The notes beneath the pieces are model-generated. The model was not told where the DNA came from. It saw nothing but the letters and a program-made list of their open reading frames with translations, and ran no database searches. The position numbers and the translations under genes are program-made. Of a DNA stretch of 38,157 nt, positions 1 to 6,524 are shown in pieces. Source of the stretch: an uncultured Lachnospiraceae bacterium (GTDB taxonomy: Bacteria > Bacillota > Clostridia > Lachnospirales > Lachnospiraceae); NCBI GenBank assembly GCA_947624815.1, contig CANQME010000021.1, positions 1 to 38,157 on the forward strand. Direction: 5' to 3'. The first letter of the stretch is position 1. Each line of letters begins with the position of its first letter.

Positions 1-33
1 GGACAGTGTCCCCGAAGTAAAACTACAGTGTTT

Positions 34-52
34 CCGGGGCTTTCAGCCCCGG
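34..52 (+). repeat. 8-bp GC-rich hairpin in the leader of the aldo/keto reductase gene
   Basis: CCGGGGCT and AGCCCCGG form a perfect 8-bp stem around a 3-nt loop. No T-run follows on either strand, so it is not an obvious intrinsic terminator. It could be the end of an upstream transcription unit or a leader structure; the window starts too close to decide. Confidence 0.45.
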
Positions 53-83
53 GTACACGAGTTATAATAAGGAGGATATGATT

Positions 84-1196
84 ATGCAGTATCGTAAGTT
101 TGGCAACACAGGCGTCGAGGTGTCCGCTCTGGGATTCGGATGTATGCGGCTTCCGGTTCTTGAGGATCACTCGGTGGATGAGAAGGAGGCAATTTCCATC
201 ATCCGTCATGCGATCGATGAGGGCGTGAATTACATTGACACCGCTTACCCCTATCACGACGGGCAGAGCGAACTCGTGGTGGGTAAGGCGCTGCAGGACG
301 GCTACCGTGAGAAGGTCAGCCTGGCGACCAAGCTGCCGCTGTGGTCGGTGAAGGAGGAGGCAGATTTTGACCGGATCCTGAACGAGCAGCTTAAGAAGCT
401 TCAGACAGACCATATTGATTTCTATCTGCTTCACGCCATGGGAAAGGAAAGGCTGGAGCAGACGGTGAAGCCGCTTCATCTGGTCGAGCATATGAAGAGG
501 GCGAAGGCGGACGGAAGGATCCGCCATATCGGATTCTCCTTCCATGACAGCCTGGAGGTCTTTAAGGAGATCGTGGATTATACGGATGCGTGGGAATTCT
601 GCCAGATCCAGTATAACTATATCAATGTCAATGATCAGGCCGGTACGGAAGGCATGCGCTATGCGGCGTCGAAGGGTCTGGGCGTTATCATCATGGAGCC
701 GCTTCTGGGCGGCCGTCTGGCCAATCTGTCGAGCCATGTGGCGGCGGCGTTCTCGCCGGATAAGACGCCTGTGGAGCATGCCCTGGATTTCCTCTGGAAT
801 CAGCCTGAGGTGGGCGTGGTCTTAAGCGGCATGGGAAGCCGCAGGCAGGTGGAGGATAACCTGCTCTACGCCTCCAGAAGCGGAGTCGGAATGCTGAGCG
901 CGGAAGAAGTGGCGGCCTATGGGAAGGTCAAGGAGATCTACGACAGCATGTCCATGGTCGGCTGCACCGGCTGCGCGTACTGTATGCCGTGCCCCTTCGG
1001 GCTGAACATCCCGGAGATCTTCAAGGTGTATAACGGATACGGCCTTCATGGCAATAAGAACCGGCTGCGCGAGGCATACGAAGCGTTTGAGACGAAAGCC
1101 GATCAGTGCCACAGCTGCCATAAGTGCGAGCAGATCTGCCCGCAGCACATCAAGGTCAGCCAGGTGATGAAGGAGATCGCGGAACTGGTGAAATAA
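84..1196 (+). CDS. Aldo/keto reductase with C-terminal 4Fe-4S ferredoxin-like domain
   Basis: The 370-residue protein has an aldo/keto reductase TIM barrel (roughly residues 1-270). The expected catalytic residues are visible: Asp and Tyr in YIDTAYPYHDG, Lys in LATKLP and His in YLLHAM. The C-terminal ~80 residues carry two cysteine clusters, Cys294/297/300/303 and Cys342/345/348/352, typical of ferredoxin-like extensions binding 4Fe-4S clusters in anaerobe AKRs. It is probably a cytoplasmic oxidoreductase; the substrate cannot be read from sequence. An upstream in-frame ATG at 78 lies only 2 nt after the AAGGAGG (69-75), so the ATG at 84, 8 nt after it, is preferred. It is followed by a palindromic terminator and stands alone as a unit. 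Confidence 0.9.
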   Translation: MQYRKFGNTGVEVSALGFGCMRLPVLEDHSVDEKEAISIIRHAIDEGVNYIDTAYPYHDGQSELVVGKALQDGYREKVSLATKLPLWSVKEEADFDRILNEQLKKLQTDHIDFYLLHAMGKERLEQTVKPLHLVEHMKRAKADGRIRHIGFSFHDSLEVFKEIVDYTDAWEFCQIQYNYINVNDQAGTEGMRYAASKGLGVIIMEPLLGGRLANLSSHVAAAFSPDKTPVEHALDFLWNQPEVGVVLSGMGSRRQVEDNLLYASRSGVGMLSAEEVAAYGKVKEIYDSMSMVGCTGCAYCMPCPFGLNIPEIFKVYNGYGLHGNKNRLREAYEAFETKADQCHSCHKCEQICPQHIKVSQVMKEIAELVK

Positions 1197-1223
1197 ACGG
1201 ATAAACGATACAGGAAGAGAGAA

Positions 1224-1253
1224 AAGGACCCGCGCCGGCCGGCGCGGGTCCTT
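1224..1253. terminator. Bidirectional intrinsic terminator between convergent genes
   Basis: A perfect 30-nt palindrome, AAGGACCCGCGCC with its complement, lies between the reductase stop and the stop of the convergent minus-strand gene. On the minus strand it runs into TTTTCTCTC, on the plus strand only into CTTCCC. It is therefore a better terminator for the minus-strand gene but probably serves both. Confidence 0.75.
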
Positions 1254-1271
1254 CCCGGGTATGGAACCTGT

Positions 1272-1715
1272 TTACTTAAACAAGTTGGCGAACCGCGCCA
1301 TGGGTTCTACCGCGTCGTTCAGATTGCGGATCGCGTCGTTCAGCTTCTCGATGTCGATGGCGTTGAGCTTCTTCATGGCCTGCGTCAGGCTGTCGGAGCT
1401 TCCGACCACCAGATCGTCGATATTGCTTACCATTCCTTCGATATCCACCTCCGACAGCTCCTTGGTGATGGATTCCACGTTCTCCATGACCGCGTTCAGG
1501 TCTTCGAAGGTCGCGTTGATCTTCGGCATCAGTGTGAGAACGAGAAAGATGACGAGAATGAGTACGGTCACATTGGCCGCCGCGCTGATCAGCGACATTT
1601 TGTACTGCTTCTTTGCATAGCGCTCCTGGGCCGCGTTGCTAGACTCGAGCCGTTTCATGATGGCGGCCCGTTCTGCCGCTTCGTCGGTAAATGACTGCTT
1701 CTTCTGTTCTTCCAT
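1272..1715 (-). CDS. Small single-pass membrane protein of unknown function
   Basis: I do not recognise this 147-residue protein. Residues 1-40 are charged and predicted helical, residues ~41-63 form one strongly hydrophobic segment (SLISAAANVTVLILVIFLVL), and residues 64-147 are a soluble tail rich in Asn, Asp, Glu and Leu with heptad-like spacing suggesting a coiled coil. The tail alternates NxxDLN/AIDIEKLN-like motifs. The ATG at 1715 is preceded by AAGGGGG (SD) at the right distance; an earlier in-frame ATG at 1802 would overlap the promoter region and has no SD. It is monocistronic, divergent from the GNAT gene and convergent with the reductase. Its role could be structural or a membrane-anchored partner; nothing in the sequence decides this. 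Confidence 0.75.
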   Translation of the reverse strand: MEEQKKQSFTDEAAERAAIMKRLESSNAAQERYAKKQYKMSLISAAANVTVLILVIFLVLTLMPKINATFEDLNAVMENVESITKELSEVDIEGMVSNIDDLVVGSSDSLTQAMKKLNAIDIEKLNDAIRNLNDAVEPMARFANLFK

Positions 1716-1748
1716 GGAAAAACCCCCTTTGCAGATGTATATGAGACC

Positions 1749-1777
1749 AGTATACAGAATTTTTCCGCTGTTTGAAA
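1749..1777 (-). promoter_or_regulatory. Putative sigma-A-type promoter of the small membrane protein gene
   Basis: On the minus strand TATACT (1749-1754) lies 16-17 bp downstream of TTCAAA/TTTCAA (1771-1777). It sits about 35 bp upstream of the ATG at 1715, leaving a short leader with the SD. Confidence 0.5.
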
Positions 1778-1795
1778 GAGAAAATCGAAAAATTG

Positions 1796-1824
1796 TTCTC
1801 ATATTCGCGGATTCGTGCTATACT
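1796..1824 (+). promoter_or_regulatory. Putative extended -10 promoter for the GNAT gene
   Basis: TGCTATACT (extended -10, hexamer 1819-1824) is preceded 17 bp upstream by TTCTCA (1796-1801, 4 of 6 consensus bases). The start codon is at 1981, giving a leader of about 150 nt in which I see no convincing gene. Confidence 0.5.
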
Positions 1825-1980
1825 TTTCCTGTTTGAAGATGAGGGCGTGCCGGCAGACATCACGGACGCGAATGATGCTGAAATATATGCGGAAACGCAA
1901 AAAGCGCTTCCGGATATGCGCATGCACGGAATATGCAGGAAGTTTTTGAAAACGCATGAGATACAGGGACGGGAACGAAT

Positions 1981-2520
1981 ATGAGTACAGAGACCGGCGC
2001 AGGAGAGCTGCGTATTGAGAAGACCCGGCCGGAACAGCTCGGCCGGGTGCTTGAGATCTATGAAGGCGCGCGCCGCTTTATGGCGGAGCATGGCAATCCG
2101 AACCAGTGGGGAACTACGGATCCGCCGCCGGCGCAGATCCGCCGGGACATCGCGGAGGGGAATTCCTATGTCTGCATGGCAGGAGAGGAGATCGCCGCCG
2201 TCTTCTATTACAGAGAAGGCGAGGATCCGACCTACCGCGTGATCGAAGGCGGAAGGTGGCTCGACGACGGGCCCTACGGCGTGGTGCATCGGATCGCGTC
2301 TTCCGGCATCGTGAAGGGAGCGGGTTCCTTCTGCATCCGTTGGGCGTTCGAACGCTGCGGCAGTCTGCGGATCGATACCCACCGGGACAATCACGTGATG
2401 CAGAATATGCTGCGGAAGAACGGCTTCGTCTTCTGCGGGATCATACACCTGGAAGACGGAAGCGAGCGCCTGGCCTTCCAGAAGACCGCGGAGGCTGCGC
2501 GCAGTCACGGGACGAGGTAG
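1981..2520 (+). CDS. GNAT-family N-acetyltransferase
   Basis: The 179-residue protein is an acetyl-CoA-dependent acyltransferase of the GNAT fold. The acetyl-CoA binding and C-terminal motif region is recognisable in LRIDTHRDNHVMQNMLRKNG, followed by F-x-x-CGII, the usual strand-helix-strand with a residue-poor β-bulge; the N-terminus (IEKTRPEQLGRVLEIYEGAR) matches strand 1/helix 1. The substrate is unknown; it may be a small-molecule amine or a protein N-terminus. It has its own probable extended -10 promoter. Its last 16 bp overlap the end of the convergent 3D-domain gene, so the two stops interleave. The shorter reading frames inside it are shadows. Confidence 0.85.
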   Translation: MSTETGAGELRIEKTRPEQLGRVLEIYEGARRFMAEHGNPNQWGTTDPPPAQIRRDIAEGNSYVCMAGEEIAAVFYYREGEDPTYRVIEGGRWLDDGPYGVVHRIASSGIVKGAGSFCIRWAFERCGSLRIDTHRDNHVMQNMLRKNGFVFCGIIHLEDGSERLAFQKTAEAARSHGTR

Positions 2521-3233
2521 ACTTCCCTGTTCTGCAGGCCGTAAGCCGCGGCTTCGGCGTGGGTGTCGCAGTAGAGATCGATATGCCTGCCGTTGACCCC
2601 GCTGCCCTCATCCTCGGCGGTATATATGACGCCGTCGATCATCAGCCGGGTGCCGAAGGGGATGACCCGCGGATCGACGGCGGCCGTATGGTTCGATACG
2701 GCCTGGACGCCGGTGCTGGTAAGGCGGCCCCAGCTGCCGGAACAGCTGCGGCATGAGCAATAGGCGGTGGTTCGGAAAACGCCGAGAGGGATCAGCTGCA
2801 GGGACGCCTCCGAAGCGGCCGGTTCCGCCTGCATCGCGGTTGCTTCCGGCTCTCTCTGCCAGTACAGCGTTCCCGTCAGCGGAACGCCCTGACAGGACGC
2901 TTCGATGACGCAGGCTTCGCAGTTCAGGGCCGCAGGCTCCAGATTGGCCGAGAATCCGTGGCAGCCGCCTCCGAACTGCTGAAGATCTTCCCGGTACTGA
3001 CCGGCAAGGCAGGTCTGCGTAAGCAGAAGAGAGCCGTCGCGGGCGTCCTTCACAGAGATCTGTACCTCCACGGCGCGGTCCGGCGCGGCGGGATCCCACG
3101 CCCATCCGCAGACGCTGTGCCCGTCCGTGGAGTCGAGAAAGCCGGCGCTCTGGGAGGCGCCTGCCGGGGTTGTCCATATCAGGATCATTAGTAAAGCCGC
3201 CACGAGGGCGGCCGGTCTTTTCCGGTTTTTCAT
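2505..3233 (-). CDS. Secreted 3D-domain protein (RlpA/MltA-like fold), paralog A
   Basis: The 242-residue protein begins with a signal peptide (basic MKNRKRP, hydrophobic core to ~residue 20, likely cleavage after PAGA at ~26). A first domain (~30-130) carries a GWAWDP motif, a β-rich module also present in the neighbouring paralog. The C-terminal ~90 residues are a 3D domain named for three conserved aspartates, visible in AVDPRVIPFG, AEDEGSG and HIDLY, preceded by a TTAYCSCRSCSG cysteine cluster. 3D domains resemble the MltA/EXLX1 double-psi barrel and often act on peptidoglycan; whether this one is catalytic is unknown. ATG 3233 is chosen for its signal peptide and AAAGGA SD; the in-frame extension to 3344 lies over the promoter dyad. 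Its 3' end overlaps the GNAT gene. Confidence 0.85.
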   Translation of the reverse strand: MKNRKRPAALVAALLMILIWTTPAGASQSAGFLDSTDGHSVCGWAWDPAAPDRAVEVQISVKDARDGSLLLTQTCLAGQYREDLQQFGGGCHGFSANLEPAALNCEACVIEASCQGVPLTGTLYWQREPEATAMQAEPAASEASLQLIPLGVFRTTAYCSCRSCSGSWGRLTSTGVQAVSNHTAAVDPRVIPFGTRLMIDGVIYTAEDEGSGVNGRHIDLYCDTHAEAAAYGLQNREVYLVP

Positions 3234-3272
3234 CACGTATACCCATCCTTTCCTCAGAAATGATACGGACCT

Positions 3273-3302
3273 TGTCCGCGCAGTATAATATATGCGCGGA
3301 CA
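3273..3302. promoter_or_regulatory. Perfect 10-bp inverted repeat flanking an AT-rich -10-like core
   Basis: TGTCCGCGCA (3273-3282) and TGCGCGGACA (3293-3302) are perfect inverted copies separated by GTATAATATA. Read on the minus strand the spacer gives TATTAT/TATACT, placing a -10-like element inside the dyad about 45 bp upstream of the 3D-domain gene start. A dyad in this position is typical of an operator, although a DNA or RNA hairpin is also possible. No good -35 is visible, which would suit an activator- or alternative-sigma-dependent promoter. Confidence 0.5.
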
Positions 3303-3342
3303 GTGTCCGATTATGAAGAAAAGCGGGCGGAACCGCCAAGAC

Positions 3343-3377
3343 AAAAGAAAAGGACGCGGCCGGAAACCGTGTCCTTT
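3343..3377 (-). terminator. Intrinsic terminator of the upstream 3D-domain gene (paralog B)
   Basis: On the minus strand an 11-bp stem (AAAGGACACGG with CCGCGTCCTTT, one A/C mismatch) with a short loop is followed by TTTTCTTTTG. It lies just after the stop at 3405 and separates the two paralogs into independent transcription units. Confidence 0.75.
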
Positions 3378-3404
3378 GTGATTCTTGTCTGAAGATCGGA
3401 AGGG

Positions 3405-4334
3405 TCAGCCGGCGGTGACTGCGAATACTTCCGCGGTCTGTGTGCCGTAGCCGACAGCCTCCTCGTGGGTGGCGAAGTAGATGTCGATGTGGCCGCCGTT
3501 GACGTTGCTTCCCTTATCCTCGACCGTGTAGACGATGCCGTCGATCATGAGCTTCGTCCCGATCGGGAAAACATCCAGGTCAGCGGAGATCGTGTGGTTC
3601 GCCTGGGGAACCGTGCCGCTGTAGGTCAGGCCCCAGCCGCCGGAGCAGATGGAGCAGCTGCAGTATCCGGTGATGGTAAATATCCCCAGGGACGGACCCT
3701 TCTTCCACTCGGTGGAGGAGGCCGTCTCGCTTACGGGGGAATCTGCCTTCTTCGGCTCGGCCTCCGCCGCTTTGACGGTGTCGGTCTTCTCATCACTCTC
3801 TGAGGCGCTGCCGCCTGTGGAGAGCGGGCCGCTTCCGCTGCCGCCTCCTTCGCCCAGAGGACCGTAGGAGGTGTCGTCTGCGTCGCCTTCCCCGTTCTCT
3901 TCGGCAGTAACCGCAAGAACGGTTCCCTTCGCCCCTGCGTCATAGGTGATCGTACCGGAAAGCGGAATCTTCGAGTCGCCGGAGCCCGCATAGGCGGTTA
4001 CCGTGAAGGAATCGCCGGAAAGCTGATCCCACTCGACCGGGCAGAAGAACCCGTGGTTCCCGTCGTTGTCGCCGGATATCAGATCGCCGCGATAGATGTC
4101 GGCGGCGACGGTAAAGGTCGCGGCGGGCTTATCCGCGCCTTCGGCCGTAATGTCGATCGTGATCTCCATGGTCTGGTCGGGACTGTCCGCGTCCCAGGAC
4201 CAGCCGGCGATTGTATAGGCGTTCGCCCAGTCCAGATGACCGGTGGGCTTCGCCATGACCGCAGCGCTGCACGCCAGGCCAAGGCCAAGGGCGATCGGAG
4301 CGGCGGCCAGATATTGCCGTAAAAACTTTCTCAT
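3405..4334 (-). CDS. Secreted 3D-domain protein (RlpA/MltA-like fold), paralog B
   Basis: The 309-residue protein has a signal peptide (cleavage likely after AVMA, ~residue 28), a GWSWD module equivalent to the GWAWD module of its neighbour (~30-130), a Ser/Gly/Glu-rich low-complexity linker (~140-215) and a C-terminal 3D domain. The three aspartates are in ADLDVFPIG, VEDKGSN and HIDIY, and a GYCSCSICSGGWG cysteine cluster precedes them. Compared with paralog A it differs mainly by the long linker, as if a tethered or wall-spanning version. It is probably an exported cell-wall protein; enzymatic activity is inference. GAGG 8 nt before the ATG supports the start. It has a near-consensus promoter at 4387-4414 and its own terminator, so it is monocistronic. 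Confidence 0.85.
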   Translation of the reverse strand: MRKFLRQYLAAAPIALGLGLACSAAVMAKPTGHLDWANAYTIAGWSWDADSPDQTMEITIDITAEGADKPAATFTVAADIYRGDLISGDNDGNHGFFCPVEWDQLSGDSFTVTAYAGSGDSKIPLSGTITYDAGAKGTVLAVTAEENGEGDADDTSYGPLGEGGGSGSGPLSTGGSASESDEKTDTVKAAEAEPKKADSPVSETASSTEWKKGPSLGIFTITGYCSCSICSGGWGLTYSGTVPQANHTISADLDVFPIGTKLMIDGIVYTVEDKGSNVNGGHIDIYFATHEEAVGYGTQTAEVFAVTAG

Positions 4335-4386
4335 AGGAAATACCTCGCAATCCTTCTTTTGTGAAAGAAAAAAACTGTCAATTACA

Positions 4387-4414
4387 ATTATATTACAAAT
4401 GTGTTAAATGTCAA
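4387..4414 (-). promoter_or_regulatory. Strong sigma-A-type promoter for 3D-domain paralog B
   Basis: On the minus strand TTGACA (4409-4414) and TATAAT (4387-4392), both perfect consensus hexamers, are separated by 16 bp. The start codon is 52 bp downstream of the -10. This predicts strong constitutive expression. Confidence 0.85.
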
Positions 4415-4430
4415 GACTAAATGACAATCG

Positions 4431-4509
4431 TAGGAAAAGCGTAGGAAAAGCGTAAGAAACGGCGGGAAACCCGGATCCGGAAATAATTTAGGAAAATATT
4501 TAGGAAAAA
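4431..4509. repeat. Clustered TAGGAAAA repeats between divergent promoters
   Basis: TAGGAAAAGCG occurs twice in direct tandem (4431-4441, 4442-4452), followed by a decayed copy TAAGAAACG. A second pair, ATTTAGGAAAAT/A (4486-4497, 4498-4509), abuts the hrcA -35 region. A 10-bp palindrome CCGGATCCGG (4471-4480) lies between the two sets. They may be protein-binding sites or remnants of slippage. Confidence 0.6.
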
Positions 4510-4513
4510 GGTA

Positions 4514-4542
4514 TTGACAAATATTGGGGGAAGTAATATAGT
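4514..4542 (+). promoter_or_regulatory. Sigma-A-type promoter of the hrcA heat-shock operon
   Basis: TTGACA (4514-4519, perfect) and TATAGT (4537-4542, 5 of 6) are 17 bp apart. The predicted start site falls near 4549, just before the CIRCE operator, so bound HrcA would block transcription initiation. Confidence 0.9.
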
Positions 4543-4555
4543 AAGAACGTAGGAA

Positions 4556-4582
4556 TTAGCACTCGAAGAAGATGAGTGCTAA
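4556..4582. promoter_or_regulatory. CIRCE operator (HrcA binding site)
   Basis: TTAGCACTC, a 9-nt spacer and GAGTGCTAA form the perfect consensus CIRCE inverted repeat. It is placed immediately downstream of the predicted start site of the hrcA promoter, the standard position for HrcA autorepression and heat-shock induction. Confidence 0.97.
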
Positions 4583-4614
4583 CAACCTGGAAGGCCGGCG
4601 AAAGGAGCGGGAGC

Positions 4615-5652
4615 ATGGAACTGGATGAACGGAAGGTCACCATATTGAAGGCAATCATCAAAAACTATATGGATACCGGAGAACCGGTCGGATCCAGGAC
4701 CATTTCCAAATACGTGGACAACAGGTGGAGCTCCGCCACGATCCGCAACGAGATGTCTGATCTGGAGGAGATGGGTTATATCATACAGCCCCATACCTCC
4801 GCGGGACGGATCCCTTCGGATAAGGGGTACCGCTTCTATGTGGATCAGATCATGCAGGAGAAGGACAGCGAGGCGGCCGAGGTTCAGGAGCTGATGATCC
4901 AGCGGATCGACCGGCTGGAGTCGGTGCTGAAGCGCATGGCGAAGCTGCTGGCCAACGATACCAACTACGCGGCCCTGATCAGCGGCCCGCGCTACCGGCA
5001 GAACAAGCTGAAGTTCCTTCAGCTGTCGCGGGTCGATCAGGATAAGCTTCTGATCGTCACCGTGCTGGAGGGGAATCTGATCAAGAATTCGATCGTCCAT
5101 GTGAAGGAGACCCCGAACGACGAGGAGCTCCTGAATATGAACATCCTGCTGAACAGCAACCTAAACGGTCTGACCATAGAGGAGATCAATCTGGACGTGA
5201 TCAGCCGCATGAAGCAGCAGGCGGGAAGCCACGCGGACGTGGTGGATCTGGTGCTCGAACAGGTGGCGGAGGTGATCCGGGCCGATTCGGAGGACCTTCA
5301 GATCTATACGAGCGGCGCGACCAATATTTTCAAATACCCGGAGCTGAGCGACAACCAGAAGGCCAGCGAGCTGCTGCAGACGCTGGAGCATACAGAGCTT
5401 CTGAAGGATCTGGTTGACACGAACGGCGGAGAGGAAGGCGGAACCGGCATACAGGTCTATATCGGGGAGGAATCGCCGGTACAGGCCATGCGGGACTGCA
5501 GCGTGGTGACAGCGAATTATGAATTGGGCGAAGGCATCCGTGGAACCATAGGGATTATCGGACCGAAGAGGATGGATTACGAGAAGGTGCTTAAGACATT
5601 GCGGACGCTGATGGTCCAGCTGGAAGCCACCTTTAAAAAAGAAGAGAGGTAG
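4615..5652 (+). CDS. hrcA: Heat-inducible transcription repressor HrcA
   Basis: The 345-residue protein begins MELDERKVTILKAIIKNYMDTG, a winged-helix DNA-binding domain (to ~residue 75) with the typical GSRTISKY and SSATIRNEMSDLEEMGYI recognition helix region and QPHTSAGRIPSD. The remainder is the GAF-like and dimerisation domain ending in GTIGIIGPKRMDYEKV. It binds CIRCE and represses the chaperone operon; GroE normally assists its folding, giving feedback. ATG 4615 follows AAAGGAG at 4601-4607; an in-frame ATG at 4576 lies inside the CIRCE repeat and is rejected. It is the first gene of hrcA-grpE-dnaK, with the stop 7 bp before the grpE start. Confidence 0.97.
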   Translation: MELDERKVTILKAIIKNYMDTGEPVGSRTISKYVDNRWSSATIRNEMSDLEEMGYIIQPHTSAGRIPSDKGYRFYVDQIMQEKDSEAAEVQELMIQRIDRLESVLKRMAKLLANDTNYAALISGPRYRQNKLKFLQLSRVDQDKLLIVTVLEGNLIKNSIVHVKETPNDEELLNMNILLNSNLNGLTIEEINLDVISRMKQQAGSHADVVDLVLEQVAEVIRADSEDLQIYTSGATNIFKYPELSDNQKASELLQTLEHTELLKDLVDTNGGEEGGTGIQVYIGEESPVQAMRDCSVVTANYELGEGIRGTIGIIGPKRMDYEKVLKTLRTLMVQLEATFKKEER

Positions 5653-5659
5653 ATGAGAC

Positions 5660-6442
5660 GTGGAAGGCAAAGGACATGAGGAGATATACGAGGAGAAGCC
5701 GGATACGGCCGGAGCCGTTAAGCCTGCGAAGAACGACGGACGGGCCGAAGCGGAGGTTGTGGACGCCGGCGGCGTGACGGAGGAGACCGAGGCCGTGGAT
5801 GCGGCGGAAGGCGGGGCCGAAGCCGCAGGCGATACAGAGACGGAAGCGGAGGCGGAAGAAGCGGAGCCTGCGGACACGCAGGAAGAGGAAGCGGAACCGG
5901 ACGAGACTGCGGAGGCCGAAGCACAGAAGCCCGGCGCGGACGGAGGTCCGGAACCGGCATCCGACGGCAAGTGGCATGTGTTCGGCAAGAAGAAAGAGAA
6001 GAAGGATCCGAAGGATCTGAGGATCGAGGAACTGACCGATCAGGTGAAGCGCCAGATGGCGGAGTTCGACAATTTCCGGAAGCGCACCGAGAAAGAGAAG
6101 TCGGCTATGTTCGAGGTCGGGGCCAGAAGCATTATCGAGAAGATGCTGCCGGTGATCGACAACTTCGAACGGGGGCTGGCCACCGTACCGGAGGACGCCA
6201 AGGGAACGCCGTTCGCCGAGGGCATGGAGATGATCTACAAGCAGCTCCTTAAGAATCTGGAGGAGGCCGGCGTCAAGCCCATCGAGGCCGTGGGTCAGCC
6301 TTTCGACCCCAACTTCCACAATGCGGTCATGCATGTGGAGGATGAGAATCTGGGCGAGAACGTCGTCGCACAGGAGTTCCAGAAGGGCTATCTGTACCGC
6401 GACACCGTCATTCGCCACAGCATGGTGCAGGTGGCGAACTGA
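5660..6442 (+). CDS. grpE: Nucleotide exchange factor GrpE
   Basis: This 260-residue protein releases ADP from DnaK. Residues ~1-110 are an extremely acidic, Ala/Glu-rich low-complexity extension. The GrpE core follows: a long helix (RIEELTDQVKRQMAEFDNFRKRTEKEK) and the C-terminal β domain with the family signature FDPNFHNAVMHVEDENLG...EFQKGYLYRDTVIRHSMVQVAN. The start is GTG (5660), about 10 nt after AGAGAGG; the nearby ATG at 5653 is out of frame. It is longer than most GrpE proteins (~190-210) because of the acidic N-terminal tail. It is the second gene of the CIRCE-controlled operon. Confidence 0.95.
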   Translation: MEGKGHEEIYEEKPDTAGAVKPAKNDGRAEAEVVDAGGVTEETEAVDAAEGGAEAAGDTETEAEAEEAEPADTQEEEAEPDETAEAEAQKPGADGGPEPASDGKWHVFGKKKEKKDPKDLRIEELTDQVKRQMAEFDNFRKRTEKEKSAMFEVGARSIIEKMLPVIDNFERGLATVPEDAKGTPFAEGMEMIYKQLLKNLEEAGVKPIEAVGQPFDPNFHNAVMHVEDENLGENVVAQEFQKGYLYRDTVIRHSMVQVAN

Positions 6443-6524
6443 GCGGTTTTGCGTATGGCGCTTCGTGCGCGGAACACATTTCAGGAAATAATCAAATTTC
6501 AAATATATGTAGGAGGAAAAAATC

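Noticed and set aside
63..68. TATAAT just before the aldo/keto reductase gene
   Set aside because: The start site would fall in the SD, giving an almost leaderless mRNA although the SD is excellent; no -35 is present either. Probably chance.
1772..1984. Possible 70-residue gene in the leader of the GNAT gene
   Set aside because: It begins upstream of the predicted -10 element, has no SD and its composition is not protein-like; better seen as leader.
4576..4614. Upstream in-frame start for hrcA
   Set aside because: The ATG lies inside the CIRCE operator, has no SD, and would add residues not found in HrcA.
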